DNA of 64,000 nucleotides from CALMFG01 sp963666035 (lineage in GTDB: Bacteria; Bacillota; Clostridia; Christensenellales; CALMFG01), in NCBI GenBank assembly GCA_963666035.2, contig CAXXJI010000020.1, forward strand, positions 1-64,000, read 5' to 3'. The notes beneath the pieces were generated by a model. It was given only the letters and a program-made list of their open reading frames with translations, searched no databases and was not told the origin of the DNA. The translations under genes were made by a program, and so were the position numbers. Of the stretch, positions 50,545 through 59,874 are shown piece by piece. Position 1 is the stretch's first letter; each line of letters opens with the position of its first letter.

Positions 50545-51840
50545 ATGATTTTTGATGAAAAAATTGAAACCGCCGATCGCGCGACGATAGAAAAACTGCA
50601 AACCGAGCGATTAATCGATTGTGTCCATCGTGTATACAAAAACGTTCCGCTTTATAAAAAACGCTTCGATGAGGCGGGTTTAAAGCCGGACGATATCAAG
50701 GATTTGCGCGATTTAAGCAAAATCCCATTTACCGTCAAGGATGATTTAAGGGAAAACTATCCTTTTGACATGTTTGCGGTGCCTAAATCGGAGGTGGTGC
50801 GGGTGCACGCTTCTTCGGGCACCACCGGTAAACCCACAGTGGTGGGGTACACGCAAAACGACCTTGATATGTGGGCAAATGTCACCGCCAGACTATGTGC
50901 GGCGGGCGGGGCAACCAAAGACGATATTGCGCAAGTGGCGTTTGGTTACGGCCTGTTCACCGGCGCTTTCGGACTGCACTATGCGCTGGAACGCTTGGGC
51001 GCTATGGTGGTTCCGGCGAGTTCGGGCAACACAGAAAAGCAGATCATGCTGATGCAGGATTTCGGCACCACCGTGCTGGTCTCGACGCCATCCTATGCGC
51101 TGTATATCTCGGAAGTGATGGCGGGAATGGGGATTGATCCCAAAAAGGATTTAAAGTTGAAATATGGCCTTTTCGGTGCCGAAGCCAGTACCGAACAGAT
51201 GCGGGCACAGCTTCAGGAACGTTTGAACATCACTGCTACCGAGAACTATGGGTTGTCCGAGATCATTGGTCCCGGCGTTTCGGGGGAATGTACGCATCAA
51301 TGCGGTATGCATATCAATGAAGACCACTTTATTGTGGAGATCATTGACCCGATGACCGGAGAAGTACTGCCGGATGGCGAGCAGGGCGAAGTGGTCATCT
51401 CTGCGGTGACCAAGGAAGCACTGCCTATCCTTCGCTACCGCACCAAGGACATTTCACGGCTGCTGACCGAAAAGTGCGCTTGTGGCAGAACCAGCAAGCG
51501 TATGGAAAAAATCACGGGCCGGAGCGACGATATGCTGGTGATCCGCGGGGTCAATGTGTTCCCGAGTCAGATTGAGACGGTACTGTTAAGCTCGCAGGAA
51601 GTGGAACCGCACTACGAGATTATCGTGACGCGGGAGAACTGGCTGGATCAGCTGGAAGTACTGGTAGAGCTGGCGGATGCCAGTCTTTTGGACAACTTCA
51701 ACAAGCTGGAAGGTTTGCAGAACAAGATTAAACACGATTTACGCACCGTGCTGTCCATCGAAGCCAAGGTGACGCTGGTTCATCCGGCCACCTTGAAGCG
51801 TTTTCAGGGTAAAGCACAGCGCGTCACCGATTTAAGATAA
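50545..51840 (+). CDS. paaK: Phenylacetate-CoA ligase
   Basis: Activates phenylacetate or a related aryl acetate with ATP and CoA. The 431-residue length is typical; motifs include VHASSGTTGKPTVVGYT (P-loop), YGLSEIIGPGV, RYRTKDIS, GRSDDMLVIRGVNVFPSQIE and the C-terminal KAQRV segment with the catalytic Lys. Next to iorAB, where PaaK-type ligases usually work in the reverse, ATP-forming sense during fermentation of aromatic amino acids. Spacing to iorA is 28 bases. Confidence 0.93.
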   Translation: MIFDEKIETADRATIEKLQTERLIDCVHRVYKNVPLYKKRFDEAGLKPDDIKDLRDLSKIPFTVKDDLRENYPFDMFAVPKSEVVRVHASSGTTGKPTVVGYTQNDLDMWANVTARLCAAGGATKDDIAQVAFGYGLFTGAFGLHYALERLGAMVVPASSGNTEKQIMLMQDFGTTVLVSTPSYALYISEVMAGMGIDPKKDLKLKYGLFGAEASTEQMRAQLQERLNITATENYGLSEIIGPGVSGECTHQCGMHINEDHFIVEIIDPMTGEVLPDGEQGEVVISAVTKEALPILRYRTKDISRLLTEKCACGRTSKRMEKITGRSDDMLVIRGVNVFPSQIETVLLSSQEVEPHYEIIVTRENWLDQLEVLVELADASLLDNFNKLEGLQNKIKHDLRTVLSIEAKVTLVHPATLKRFQGKAQRVTDLR

Positions 51841-51868
51841 TTCAAAAAGGGAGTTTACGAAATAGAAT

Positions 51869-53602
51869 ATGCAGGAATTATTACTGGGCAATGAAGCGAT
51901 TGCCAGAGGTGCATGGGAGGCGGGATGTACGGTTGCGGCCGCGTATCCGGGTACGCCCAGCACCGAAATCACCGAAAGTATTGCAAAATTTGATGAAGTA
52001 TATGCCGAATGGTCACCCAACGAAAAGGTGGCTTTGGAAGTCGGTATCGGCGCCAGTATCGGCGGCGCAAGGACATTGGTCTGCATGAAGCACGTAGGTC
52101 TAAATGTGGCGGCCGATCCGCTGTTCACCGCGGCTTATACGGGCGTCAACGGCGGGCTTGTCATCGTCGTAGCCGATGACCCCGGTATGCACTCGTCCCA
52201 GAACGAACAGGATTCGCGTTATTACGCGCGGGCGGCGCATGTGCCCTGTCTGGAACCTGCCACATCGCAGGAAGCCAAGGACATGGTAAAAGCCGCTTTT
52301 TCGCTCTCGGAGGCGTATGATACGCCTGTGCTGGTGCGTATGACCACACGGGTCAGCCATTCCAGAGGTTTGGTTGAACTTGAAGAGCGGCAGACTGTTC
52401 CGCTGAAAGACTATGAAAAAGACGTCGCTAAAAACGTGATGATGCCCGGAATGGCCAAGGGCAGGCATAAGGTGGTCGAGGCGCGGGAGATTAAACTGGC
52501 CGAAGACTGCAACACGTTTGACATGAATCAGGAGATGAAAAAGGACAGCAAAATCGGCGTAGTGACGTCCGGACTGCCCTATCAATATACTTTGCAGGCA
52601 CTGCCTAACGCGAGCGTCTTAAAGCTTGGGCTGGTCTATCCGTTGCCGATGGAAAAAATCAAGGCGTTTGCCAAAACTGTCGATCGACTGATTGTCATCG
52701 AAGAGTTGGAACCTTTGATTGAAAAAGACATGAAAGCGGAAGGGATTGTCTGCGAAGGCAAGGCATTGTTTACCATTCAGGGTGAGTATTCGACCAATAT
52801 GATTAAAAAGGCGGTTTTGGGTGCAGCAGAGGGCGAAATTGCGCCCGAAGCCGGTTTGCCCATCCGCCCGCCGATCATGTGTCCGGGATGTCCGCATCGT
52901 GGCGCGTATTACATTATGAAAAAAATGAAGCTGAGTGTCACCGGCGATATCGGCTGTTACACCTTGGGCGCTTTGCCGCCCCTTTCCAGCATGGACACCT
53001 GTGTGTGCATGGGCGCGTCCATCGGTATGGCGCACGGCATGGAAAAAGCCAGAGGCGCGGAAGCCGCAGGCAAAACCGTCGCGATCATCGGAGACTCCAC
53101 GTTTATGCATTCGGGCCTGACCGGGCTTGCCAACGTGGTCTATAACGGAGGAAACTCCACCGTGATGATCGTGGATAACCGTACCACCGGCATGACCGGC
53201 CACCAGAACAATCCGACCAACGGTAAGACCCTGAAAGGCGAACCGGCCTATGAGATTGATCTTACGGCGGTCTGCAAAGCGCTCGGCGTGCAGTTTATCA
53301 AGACCATTGACCCGTTTGACTTAAAAGCATTTCAAGCGGGCCTAAAGGAAGCGCTGGCCTACGACGGGCCTTCGGTGATCATCTCCAAACGTGAATGTGC
53401 GTTGCTGGATAAGAGCAAATGGAAAAAACCCTACCATGTGGAGACCGAAACCTGCATTGGCTGCAAAACCTGCATCCGTTTGGGATGTCCGGCTTTGGTC
53501 AACGACGGAGATAAGGTGAGAATCGATACAGCGCTGTGCGTGGGCTGTGGGCTTTGTGCCTCGGTCTGCCCAACGGGCGCGATCAAAGCGGGGGATGAAT
53601 AG
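51869..53602 (+). CDS. iorA: Indolepyruvate ferredoxin oxidoreductase, alpha subunit
   Basis: The 577-residue thiamine-diphosphate enzyme subunit oxidises aryl pyruvates (indolepyruvate, phenylpyruvate, hydroxyphenylpyruvate) to aryl acetyl-CoA with reduction of ferredoxin. Order: pyrimidine-binding domain (AAAYPGTPSTEITE), a middle domain, TPP-binding domain with GDIGCYTLG and a GDSTFMHSG...NN-type motif, and a C-terminal two-cluster ferredoxin domain (CIGCKTCIRLGCP, CVGCGLCASVCP). Directly adjacent to iorB, start to stop. Confidence 0.95.
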   Translation: MQELLLGNEAIARGAWEAGCTVAAAYPGTPSTEITESIAKFDEVYAEWSPNEKVALEVGIGASIGGARTLVCMKHVGLNVAADPLFTAAYTGVNGGLVIVVADDPGMHSSQNEQDSRYYARAAHVPCLEPATSQEAKDMVKAAFSLSEAYDTPVLVRMTTRVSHSRGLVELEERQTVPLKDYEKDVAKNVMMPGMAKGRHKVVEAREIKLAEDCNTFDMNQEMKKDSKIGVVTSGLPYQYTLQALPNASVLKLGLVYPLPMEKIKAFAKTVDRLIVIEELEPLIEKDMKAEGIVCEGKALFTIQGEYSTNMIKKAVLGAAEGEIAPEAGLPIRPPIMCPGCPHRGAYYIMKKMKLSVTGDIGCYTLGALPPLSSMDTCVCMGASIGMAHGMEKARGAEAAGKTVAIIGDSTFMHSGLTGLANVVYNGGNSTVMIVDNRTTGMTGHQNNPTNGKTLKGEPAYEIDLTAVCKALGVQFIKTIDPFDLKAFQAGLKEALAYDGPSVIISKRECALLDKSKWKKPYHVETETCIGCKTCIRLGCPALVNDGDKVRIDTALCVGCGLCASVCPTGAIKAGDE

Positions 53603-54172
53603 ATGGAACCGATTTCGATTTTGATTGTCGGCGTGGGCGGCCAGGGTACCCTGCTCTCCAGCCGAATTTTAGGACAATATGCTTCGGCAATGGGATATGA
53701 TGTGAAGGTCTCCGAGGTACACGGCATGGCCCAGCGGGGCGGCAGTGTGGTGACTTATGTACGTATGGGAGAACATGTGGCGTCTCCTATTATCGAAGAA
53801 GGCGGCGCGGATTATATGATCGCGTTTGAAAAGCTGGAAGCGCTTCGGTACGTACAGCTGATGAAAAAAAGCGGCAGTATGATCGTCAACACCCAGCGTA
53901 TTGACCCGATGCCCGTGATATCGGGAACGGCGGAGTATCCGGAAGGCATCTTTGACCGGCTGAGAAACGCAGTGACCACTTTTGAAGTGGATGCGGCCGC
54001 GGCGGCGGAAGATGTGGGCAGCATAAAAGTGGTCAACACCATTATGATTGGAAAACTGGCCCATATTATGGGCGGGGATAAACAAACCTGGCTGGAAGCG
54101 GTGGCGGCGTGTGTACCGCCCAAAACGCTGAGCTTAAACGAGAAAGCTTTCAACCGCGGTTATGAGCTTTAG
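53603..54172 (+). CDS. iorB: Indolepyruvate ferredoxin oxidoreductase, beta subunit
   Basis: The 189-residue gamma-type subunit of the 2-oxoacid oxidoreductase family; motifs VGVGGQGTLLSSRILG and EVHGMAQRGGSVVTYVRMG. It completes IorAB with the preceding gene. The ATG lies directly after the iorA stop, so the pair is translated together. Followed after eight bases by the second paaK. Confidence 0.94.
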   Translation: MEPISILIVGVGGQGTLLSSRILGQYASAMGYDVKVSEVHGMAQRGGSVVTYVRMGEHVASPIIEEGGADYMIAFEKLEALRYVQLMKKSGSMIVNTQRIDPMPVISGTAEYPEGIFDRLRNAVTTFEVDAAAAAEDVGSIKVVNTIMIGKLAHIMGGDKQTWLEAVAACVPPKTLSLNEKAFNRGYEL

Positions 54173-54180
54173 GAGGAGAT

Positions 54181-55488
54181 ATGATCTGGAACGAGAAATG
54201 CGAATGCATGAGCAGAGAAGAGATGACCGCGCTGCAAAGCGAGCGGTTAAAAGCACTTGCAAAATACTGCTATGAGAATGTCGGCTATTACAAAAAAAAG
54301 ATGGATGCGGCGGGGGTTTCACCCGAGGATATTCAAACCCTTGATGACCTTAAAAAACTGCCTTTCACCATCAAGGACGACTTAAGAGATAATTATCCGT
54401 TTGACGCTTTTGCCGTACCGATGCACGACATTGTGCGTCTGCACGCTTCTTCGGGCACCACGGGCAAACCCACAGTGGTGGGGTATACCCGAAACGACAT
54501 TGAGACCTGGGCCGAAGTGATGGCGAGAACGCTGATGGCGGGAGGAGTGACCCAAGACAGCGTGCTGCAAAACGCATACGGCTACGGCTTGTTTACCGGC
54601 GGACTCGGCGCACATTACGGCGGCGAAAAAATCGGTGCGGCGGTGATTCCGATTTCGGGCGGCAACACAGAAAAGCAGATTATGCTTTTAAAGGATTTTG
54701 GTTCGCACGCCATCTCCTGTACGCCGTCCTACGCGCTGTATTTGGCCGAAGTGATGAATGAGATGGGGATTGACCCCAAAAAGGATTTAGCGCTGAAATA
54801 CGGCATCTTCGGTGCCGAGCCGTGGACGCACGAGATGCGCGAGCAGATTGAAGAAAAACTCGGCATCCGCGCGACGGATATCTACGGACTTTCTGAAATC
54901 ATCGGACCGGGTGTGGCGACGGAATGTGAGTATCAGGACGGTCTTCACATCAACGAGGACCATTTCCTGCCCGAGATTATCGATCCGGATACCGGAGAAG
55001 TTTTGCCCGAAGGCAGTAAAGGGGAACTTGTGATTACCACCATCACCAAGGAGGGTATTCCGCTGATTCGCTACCGCACGCGTGATATCACGTCGTTAAA
55101 ATCCGAGCCTTGCCAGTGCGGAAGGACTTTGGTACGCATGGAAAAAGTTATGGGCAGAAGCGACGATATGCTGATTATCCGCGGCGTCAATGTGTTCCCG
55201 TCCCAGGTGGAATCGGTGCTGGTCAAGTTTGAAGAGATCGAACCGCATTACCTTTTGGTGGTGGATCGGGTGAACAACTTGGATACGCTGGAGATTTGGG
55301 TGGAGATGAGTGATGAGCTGTTCAGCGATGAAGTGAAGGCCGTCGAATCGGTTCGTGCACGCATCGGCGAGCAGATTCATTCACTGCTGGGCTTCACGCC
55401 AAGATTAAGCTGGTGGAACCCAAAACCATCGAGCGCAGCATGGGTAAAGCCAAGCGCGTGGTCGACAACCGTAAACTATAGCCTATAA
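54181..55488 (+). CDS. paaK: Second phenylacetate-CoA ligase, 3' frame break
   Basis: A paralogue of the ligase at 50545 with the same motif set (LHASSGTTGKPTVVGYT, YGLSEIIGPGV, GRSDDMLIIRGVNVFPSQVE). Near 55390-55395 the homologous C-terminus moves to another frame: the frame used here ends in the unrelated NPKPSSAAWVKPSAW, whereas the other frame reads HAKIKLVEPKTIERSMGKAKRV and stops at 55479-55481, matching the catalytic-lysine tail of PaaK. One base is missing at that point. Without it the ligase would lack its C-terminal Lys. RBS AGGAGG. Confidence 0.88.
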   Translation: MIWNEKCECMSREEMTALQSERLKALAKYCYENVGYYKKKMDAAGVSPEDIQTLDDLKKLPFTIKDDLRDNYPFDAFAVPMHDIVRLHASSGTTGKPTVVGYTRNDIETWAEVMARTLMAGGVTQDSVLQNAYGYGLFTGGLGAHYGGEKIGAAVIPISGGNTEKQIMLLKDFGSHAISCTPSYALYLAEVMNEMGIDPKKDLALKYGIFGAEPWTHEMREQIEEKLGIRATDIYGLSEIIGPGVATECEYQDGLHINEDHFLPEIIDPDTGEVLPEGSKGELVITTITKEGIPLIRYRTRDITSLKSEPCQCGRTLVRMEKVMGRSDDMLIIRGVNVFPSQVESVLVKFEEIEPHYLLVVDRVNNLDTLEIWVEMSDELFSDEVKAVESVRARIGEQIHSLLGFTPRLSWWNPKPSSAAWVKPSAWSTTVNYSL

Positions 55489-55498
55489 GGAGGATATT

Positions 55499-55930
55499 AT
55501 GGTCAATCAATTATCAGTTTTTTTGGAAAACACAACGGGCAGATTATCGCAGGTGACGCACGTTTTAAGTGATAATAACATCGACCTTCTCGCCCTGTCC
55601 ATCGCGGACACCACCAATTTCGGCATTTTACGCACCATCGTCAGCGACGAGGAAAAAGCGGTCAAAGCGCTGAAAGAAGCGGGCTACACGGTCAATTTAA
55701 GCCCGGTGATCGTCGTTGTAGTGGAGGATCATCCCGGCGGGCTGACACAAGTGCTGGATATTCTCTATAACGCAAAAATCGGCATCGAATATCTATATTC
55801 GTTTGTCAACCGGCCGAAAGAAAGCGCTTTGATCGTCTTTAAGGTGGATGACGTGCCGGGAGCGCTTGAGACGCTGCAGGAAAAAAACGTGCCGCTGCTG
55901 GCCAAAGCGGATTTGGTCACAATGCTTTAA
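55499..55930 (+). CDS. Protein with two ACT domains
   Basis: The 143-residue protein is made of two tandem ACT domains (about 1-70: QLSVFLENTTGRLSQVTHVL; 70-140: PVIVVVVEDHPGGLTQVLDIL). Such stand-alone proteins often sit beside paaK/ior genes and probably sense an aromatic amino acid or aryl acid. It may regulate enzyme activity or transcription, but it has no DNA-binding domain. Spaced ten bases from the preceding gene; strong AAGGAGG RBS. Confidence 0.9.
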   Translation: MVNQLSVFLENTTGRLSQVTHVLSDNNIDLLALSIADTTNFGILRTIVSDEEKAVKALKEAGYTVNLSPVIVVVVEDHPGGLTQVLDILYNAKIGIEYLYSFVNRPKESALIVFKVDDVPGALETLQEKNVPLLAKADLVTML

Positions 55931-55954
55931 GAAAAATATAAATCAAGATTAAAA

Positions 55955-55989
55955 AAAACACAGATGCAACTCGCACCTGTGTTTTTTTG
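55955..55989. terminator. Terminator after the ACT gene
   Basis: ACACAGATGC and GCACCTGTGT form a stem with one mismatch around AACTC, followed by T7. The A run on the other side allows use in the opposite direction for the convergent symporter. Confidence 0.85.
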
Positions 55990-56009
55990 TATGAAGAACT
56001 GTTAACCAA

Positions 56010-57623
56010 TTATTTTACTTCCGTAAAACATGCATCAATATGTTTTTTATCCAGTTGTTTTTTGGAGAAAGCCTGCACCACGAGGATGACGATAATTGAA
56101 ACACTGAGTGAGATGACAATGGGGTCCACCACAGCCCACATCGTGCCTTCTGGCGCCAGCGTGACTTTTCCGGTTAAAGCTTCGCAGAGCTTTAGGACAC
56201 TGGATTCCTTGGAATGGATAAAAAGCATCCACAGCAGAGAGGAGCCAAAGCCAGCCAGCATGCTGGAAATAGCCGCGGTCTTTGTCAGCTTTTTGCAATA
56301 GAGAGATCCGAAATACATGGGCAGGAACGAAGCCGCACACAACCCGAAGAATAAGCCGGTGGAGATCGCAATTGCGCCGTCCCAGACTTTTGGCAGAACA
56401 TAGGACAGGATGATGGTGATGACAATGGCGACTAAAACACCGATACGGGTGAGCAGCAGCGACTTTTTGGAGTTGCTGTCTTTCACGGTAAAGATATCGC
56501 GGCCAACGGCTGTGCCCATCGCATGGAACTGACTGCTGATGGTGCTCATGCCTGCGGCCATCAGGACCACCAAAAATACGGTGATAAACCATTTTGGCAT
56601 AAAGTTATCCAAAAACATCGGGATGATACTATCGGTTCCGCCCGCAGCTGCCACCGAGATGAGGCCGCCCTGCTCGAAGAAAAGCACATTGGAAAGCGCG
56701 CCCACGATGAACGCCACACCGGTCATCAGAAGGATAAAGACACCGCCGATGGGGATGGCGCGGTTGAGCTCGCGGTCTGATTTAACCGTCATAAAGCGAA
56801 CAGCCAGCTGCGGCTGTGCCAAAACGCCGATGCCCACGCCCATGACGATGGAAGAAACAATAATCCACCAATATGTGCTGAATAGTTTAGGCATGGAGGT
56901 CCAGCCCTGGAAACCGCCTTTTTGCAAGCCTGCAATCTGCTCGGAGATCGCCGGATTGGCGTAGAGTTCGGTCAGCTTTTGATGCGCGGGGACCACGCCG
57001 CCGAGTTTGCTGTATACCGCGACAAGCAGAATGGACATGCCGATCAGCATCAAACCACCCTGGAAAGCATCCGAGTACATGACACCCTTGATGCCGCCGA
57101 AGAAAACGTAAGCCGCAACCACCAGCGAGAAGACTAAAAGCGCGACATCATAGTTCATGCCAAGACCGTTTTCAAGAATCTTTGCCACACCGATCATTAC
57201 CGCGGAGGTATAAACCGGCATAAATAAAAATACGACAATGCCTGAAAACCGTTGGATAAACTTGGACTTAAAACGGTTGCCTAAAAATTCCGGGAAAGTA
57301 TGCGCGTTGATATTGTGGCCCATTCTGCGGGTGCGTTTGCCAAAAAAGATAAACGCGATAAAAACGCCCAAGAAGATGTTTAAGAAAGTCAGCCACAGAA
57401 GACTGAAGCCAAAAACACCGGCATTTCCACCGAAACCTACGATGGCCGAAGTGGATATAAAAGTCGCGCCATAGGACAGCGCCATAACAGCCGGATGAAT
57501 CTTCCTTCCGCCGAGTAGATAGTCGCGCGTGTTCTTGGTGCGGTTATAGCCCATGTAACCTAAAACGGCTACGATGAACAGATAAATGACAATGACGATA
57601 ATTTGTACAACGTTAATATTCAT
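56010..57623 (-). CDS. Sodium/solute symporter (SSS family), second copy
   Basis: The 537-residue protein has about 13 TM helices and the SSS patterns DYLLGGRKIHPAVMALSYGA, TAVMIG-like TM3 and AAGMSTISSQFHAMGTAVGRD. It differs clearly from the copy at 49065 (longer, different loops). It is transcribed with the small gene at 57642, as in transporters that need a short accessory subunit. Convergent with the aryl-acid operon, so related substrates are plausible but unproven. Confidence 0.9.
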   Translation of the reverse strand: MNINVVQIIVIVIYLFIVAVLGYMGYNRTKNTRDYLLGGRKIHPAVMALSYGATFISTSAIVGFGGNAGVFGFSLLWLTFLNIFLGVFIAFIFFGKRTRRMGHNINAHTFPEFLGNRFKSKFIQRFSGIVVFLFMPVYTSAVMIGVAKILENGLGMNYDVALLVFSLVVAAYVFFGGIKGVMYSDAFQGGLMLIGMSILLVAVYSKLGGVVPAHQKLTELYANPAISEQIAGLQKGGFQGWTSMPKLFSTYWWIIVSSIVMGVGIGVLAQPQLAVRFMTVKSDRELNRAIPIGGVFILLMTGVAFIVGALSNVLFFEQGGLISVAAAGGTDSIIPMFLDNFMPKWFITVFLVVLMAAGMSTISSQFHAMGTAVGRDIFTVKDSNSKKSLLLTRIGVLVAIVITIILSYVLPKVWDGAIAISTGLFFGLCAASFLPMYFGSLYCKKLTKTAAISSMLAGFGSSLLWMLFIHSKESSVLKLCEALTGKVTLAPEGTMWAVVDPIVISLSVSIIVILVVQAFSKKQLDKKHIDACFTEVK

Positions 57624-57641
57624 CTTTTCTCTTCTCCGTTC

Positions 57642-57833
57642 CTAAATGTCCAGCTTCTCAGCCAACTCTTTTTCTGTCTTATCCCATTTCTCTTCTAGCT
57701 TTTTCTCTGTTTCCGAAGTATCGCCTTTGTTCCAGTTGAAGGCACCATAGACGACACAAGCGATAGCAGACAGGATGCACAGCATAAAAGCGGCAAAGAT
57801 TGAAAAATCACCTAGTCCTAACACTCTTCTCAC
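57642..57833 (-). CDS. Small symporter accessory protein
   Basis: The 63-residue protein has one TM helix (about 10-32) after a short GLGDFSIFAAFMLCI start and an acidic/basic coiled tail (KKLEEKWDKTEKELAEKL). The length, the FNW motif at the helix end and its place directly before an SSS gene match the small accessory proteins often encoded beside sodium symporters. First gene of the minus-strand pair. Confidence 0.8.
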   Translation of the reverse strand: MRRVLGLGDFSIFAAFMLCILSAIACVVYGAFNWNKGDTSETEKKLEEKWDKTEKELAEKLDI

Positions 57834-58028
57834 CTCGTTAAAATTATTTTCTTAATATAAAAAAGCCCTATGGATCAGCATACGACTTAACATTAAGACA
57901 AGTTCTTTTAAGAAAAACAATTGTCGCATCATTCTATTTAAGGATATTCATTACTTTGTAATTATATTCATAAAATGTTCACATGTCAACTGGTTAGTAC
58001 TATTAACTTTATTTTAAAGAAGGAAACA

Positions 58029-58057
58029 TTGAGAAAAAGCGCCTGCTATGATATGAT
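58029..58057 (+). promoter_or_regulatory. Promoter of the methyltransferase gene
   Basis: TTGAGA (58029-58034) and TATGAT (58052-58057), spacer 17, about 47 bases before the start codon. Confidence 0.6.
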
Positions 58058-58103
58058 GCAAAATAGCATGTGAATTATAGAAAAGAAGCATGATATAAAA
58101 AAG

Positions 58104-58667
58104 ATGAATGCGGATAAAGAAAAGAGAATGCTTTCGACCGAGCGGGCGGCACGGTTGGACAGCGAAAAAATCATCGCGCGGCTGGCGCTGACCGGCGAAG
58201 AAGTCTTGGTGGATGCCGGAGCCGGACCCGGTGCGTTTACCTTTCGGTTTGCCAAAGCGTTGCCAAAGGGGCGGGTGTTTGCCGTGGATATTGATGAAAG
58301 TCTGCTGCAGAGCATCAGAGCGCGGGCACTGGCGGAGAAGATAGTGAATATCGTGACCGTCAATGCTGAAAATCTGGACATCCCCGAAAAAACGGCTGAT
58401 ATCGTGTTTTGCTGCACTGTGCTGCACGAAGTGGCAGAAAAAGACGTTTTTCTTAAAGCGTACTTTGATGTACTTAAATCGGGCGGCAGGATGTATATTG
58501 CGGAATTTTCCAGCGGCAGGCGCACGTTAGACGAAGCCGATACCGTGCGGCGCACGTTTATTGCGCCGGAACGGACTGAAGCGATGCTGGCAGCCTCAGG
58601 CTTTACAGCAGCTATAACCGAGGATATCAATCCGCTGATCTACCTGACCCGTGCCGAGAAACCTTGA
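58104..58667 (+). CDS. Class I SAM-dependent methyltransferase
   Basis: The 187-residue protein has the SAM-binding motif DAGAGPGAFTFRFA (about 38-51), the acidic motif II VFAVDIDESLL, and a FCCTVLHEV segment, all of the UbiE/Methyltransf_11 type. The substrate is unknown. RBS is weak. A single gene between two promoters. Confidence 0.85.
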   Translation: MNADKEKRMLSTERAARLDSEKIIARLALTGEEVLVDAGAGPGAFTFRFAKALPKGRVFAVDIDESLLQSIRARALAEKIVNIVTVNAENLDIPEKTADIVFCCTVLHEVAEKDVFLKAYFDVLKSGGRMYIAEFSSGRRTLDEADTVRRTFIAPERTEAMLAASGFTAAITEDINPLIYLTRAEKP

Positions 58668-58691
58668 AACCGGAAAAAAGACAAACAAGTC

Positions 58692-58719
58692 TTTACTTTT
58701 TCGCTGGTATCGGTATAAT
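58692..58719 (+). promoter_or_regulatory. Promoter of the Mrp gene
   Basis: TTTACT (58692-58697) and TATAAT (58714-58719), spacer 16, followed 52 bases later by the start codon. Confidence 0.6.
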
Positions 58720-58771
58720 AGTAATGATTAAAACATATGTTCATAATTTTAACCTGATGGAGTGAAGATAA

Positions 58772-59617
58772 ATGAGTGAATCCTGTAGCAACAATTGTTC
58801 ATCCTGCGGCGAATCCTGTGACAGCCGACAAGAACAGCAAACCGATTTTACCGAGAAACTGCATGAGCTTGCACGCGTCAAAAAAGTGATTGCGGTGGTC
58901 AGCGGTAAAGGCGGAGTGGGAAAATCGATGGTGACATCCATGCTGGCGACGCTCGCCAAACGCATGGATTATAATACCGCCATTCTGGATGCCGATATCA
59001 CCGGCCCGTCCATCCCCAAAGCGTTCGGCATTACAGCCAAAGCCCAAGGCAACGAAAACAGTATCTTTCCGGTGCGTACCAAGACAGGTATCGATATCAT
59101 GTCGGTCAATCTGCTGTTGGAAAACGATACCGATCCGGTGGTGTGGCGCGGCCCGATTCTGGCGGGGACAGTCAAGCAATTCTGGTCAGATGTCATTTGG
59201 GATGATATTGATATAATGTTTGTCGATCTGCCTCCGGGAACGGGTGATGTGCCGCTGACCGTGTTCCAATCGCTTCCGGTGGACGGCATTGTGGTGGTCA
59301 CGTCCCCGCAAGATTTGGTTTCCATGATCGTCGGAAAAGCGGTGAAGATGGCGAGAATGATGAATGTGCCGATTTTAGGCTTGGTGGAGAATTTCTCCTA
59401 CTTCATCTGCGACGAATGCAAAAAGAAGCATTTTCTTTACGGTGAAAGCCGTATTGACGAGATTGCTAAAGAATATGAAATTCCTATGACAGCCAAACTG
59501 CCGGTGGATACCAAAATATCAGCGGCCAGCGATGCGGGTATGATTGAGCTTTTTGAAGGCGACTGGCTGAACGAACTGGTCACCGAGCTGACGCGGGATA
59601 TCGATACCGAGAGTTAA
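58772..59617 (+). CDS. mrp: Mrp/NBP35-type iron-sulfur carrier ATPase
   Basis: The 281-residue P-loop ATPase has a deviant Walker A SGKGGVGKSMVTSML (about 48-62) and the ATPase motifs VDLPPGTGDVPLTVFQSLP and LGLVENFSYFICDECK, whose CxxC binds a bridging Fe-S cluster at the dimer interface. An N-terminal Cys-rich segment (about 4-17, NCSSCGESC) is unusual outside the NBP35-like group. Role: assembly and delivery of Fe-S clusters. RBS ATGGAGTGAAG. Confidence 0.92.
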   Translation: MSESCSNNCSSCGESCDSRQEQQTDFTEKLHELARVKKVIAVVSGKGGVGKSMVTSMLATLAKRMDYNTAILDADITGPSIPKAFGITAKAQGNENSIFPVRTKTGIDIMSVNLLLENDTDPVVWRGPILAGTVKQFWSDVIWDDIDIMFVDLPPGTGDVPLTVFQSLPVDGIVVVTSPQDLVSMIVGKAVKMARMMNVPILGLVENFSYFICDECKKKHFLYGESRIDEIAKEYEIPMTAKLPVDTKISAASDAGMIELFEGDWLNELVTELTRDIDTES

Positions 59618-59704
59618 CTCGAAACCCCCGGCACAGTTGTTAGGGAGTGCGACAATAAAAACGGAATTTTTCATGGATATAATCTGAAATGTATAAATTT
59701 CCAA

Positions 59705-59733
59705 TTGACAAGTATCCTAAAAAATGATATTTT
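59705..59733 (+). promoter_or_regulatory. Candidate promoter of the cold-shock gene
   Basis: TTGACA (59705-59710) and TATTTT (59728-59733), spacer 17, start about 135 bases before the coding region, giving a long 5' leader typical of cold-shock mRNAs. TATTTTGAAGTT occurs at 59728 and again at 59833, just before the RBS. Confidence 0.5.
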
Positions 59734-59874
59734 GAAGTTGCTTAAATTTCATGAATATTTTTACTATAGCCGTTTTTTACCTTGGTTTCATCATTTAAAA
59801 GTGTCATCCTGTTATAAAAATGTGTTAAGTGGTATTTTGAAGTTTTAAGACAATAATAGGAGGTACACTTGTAT

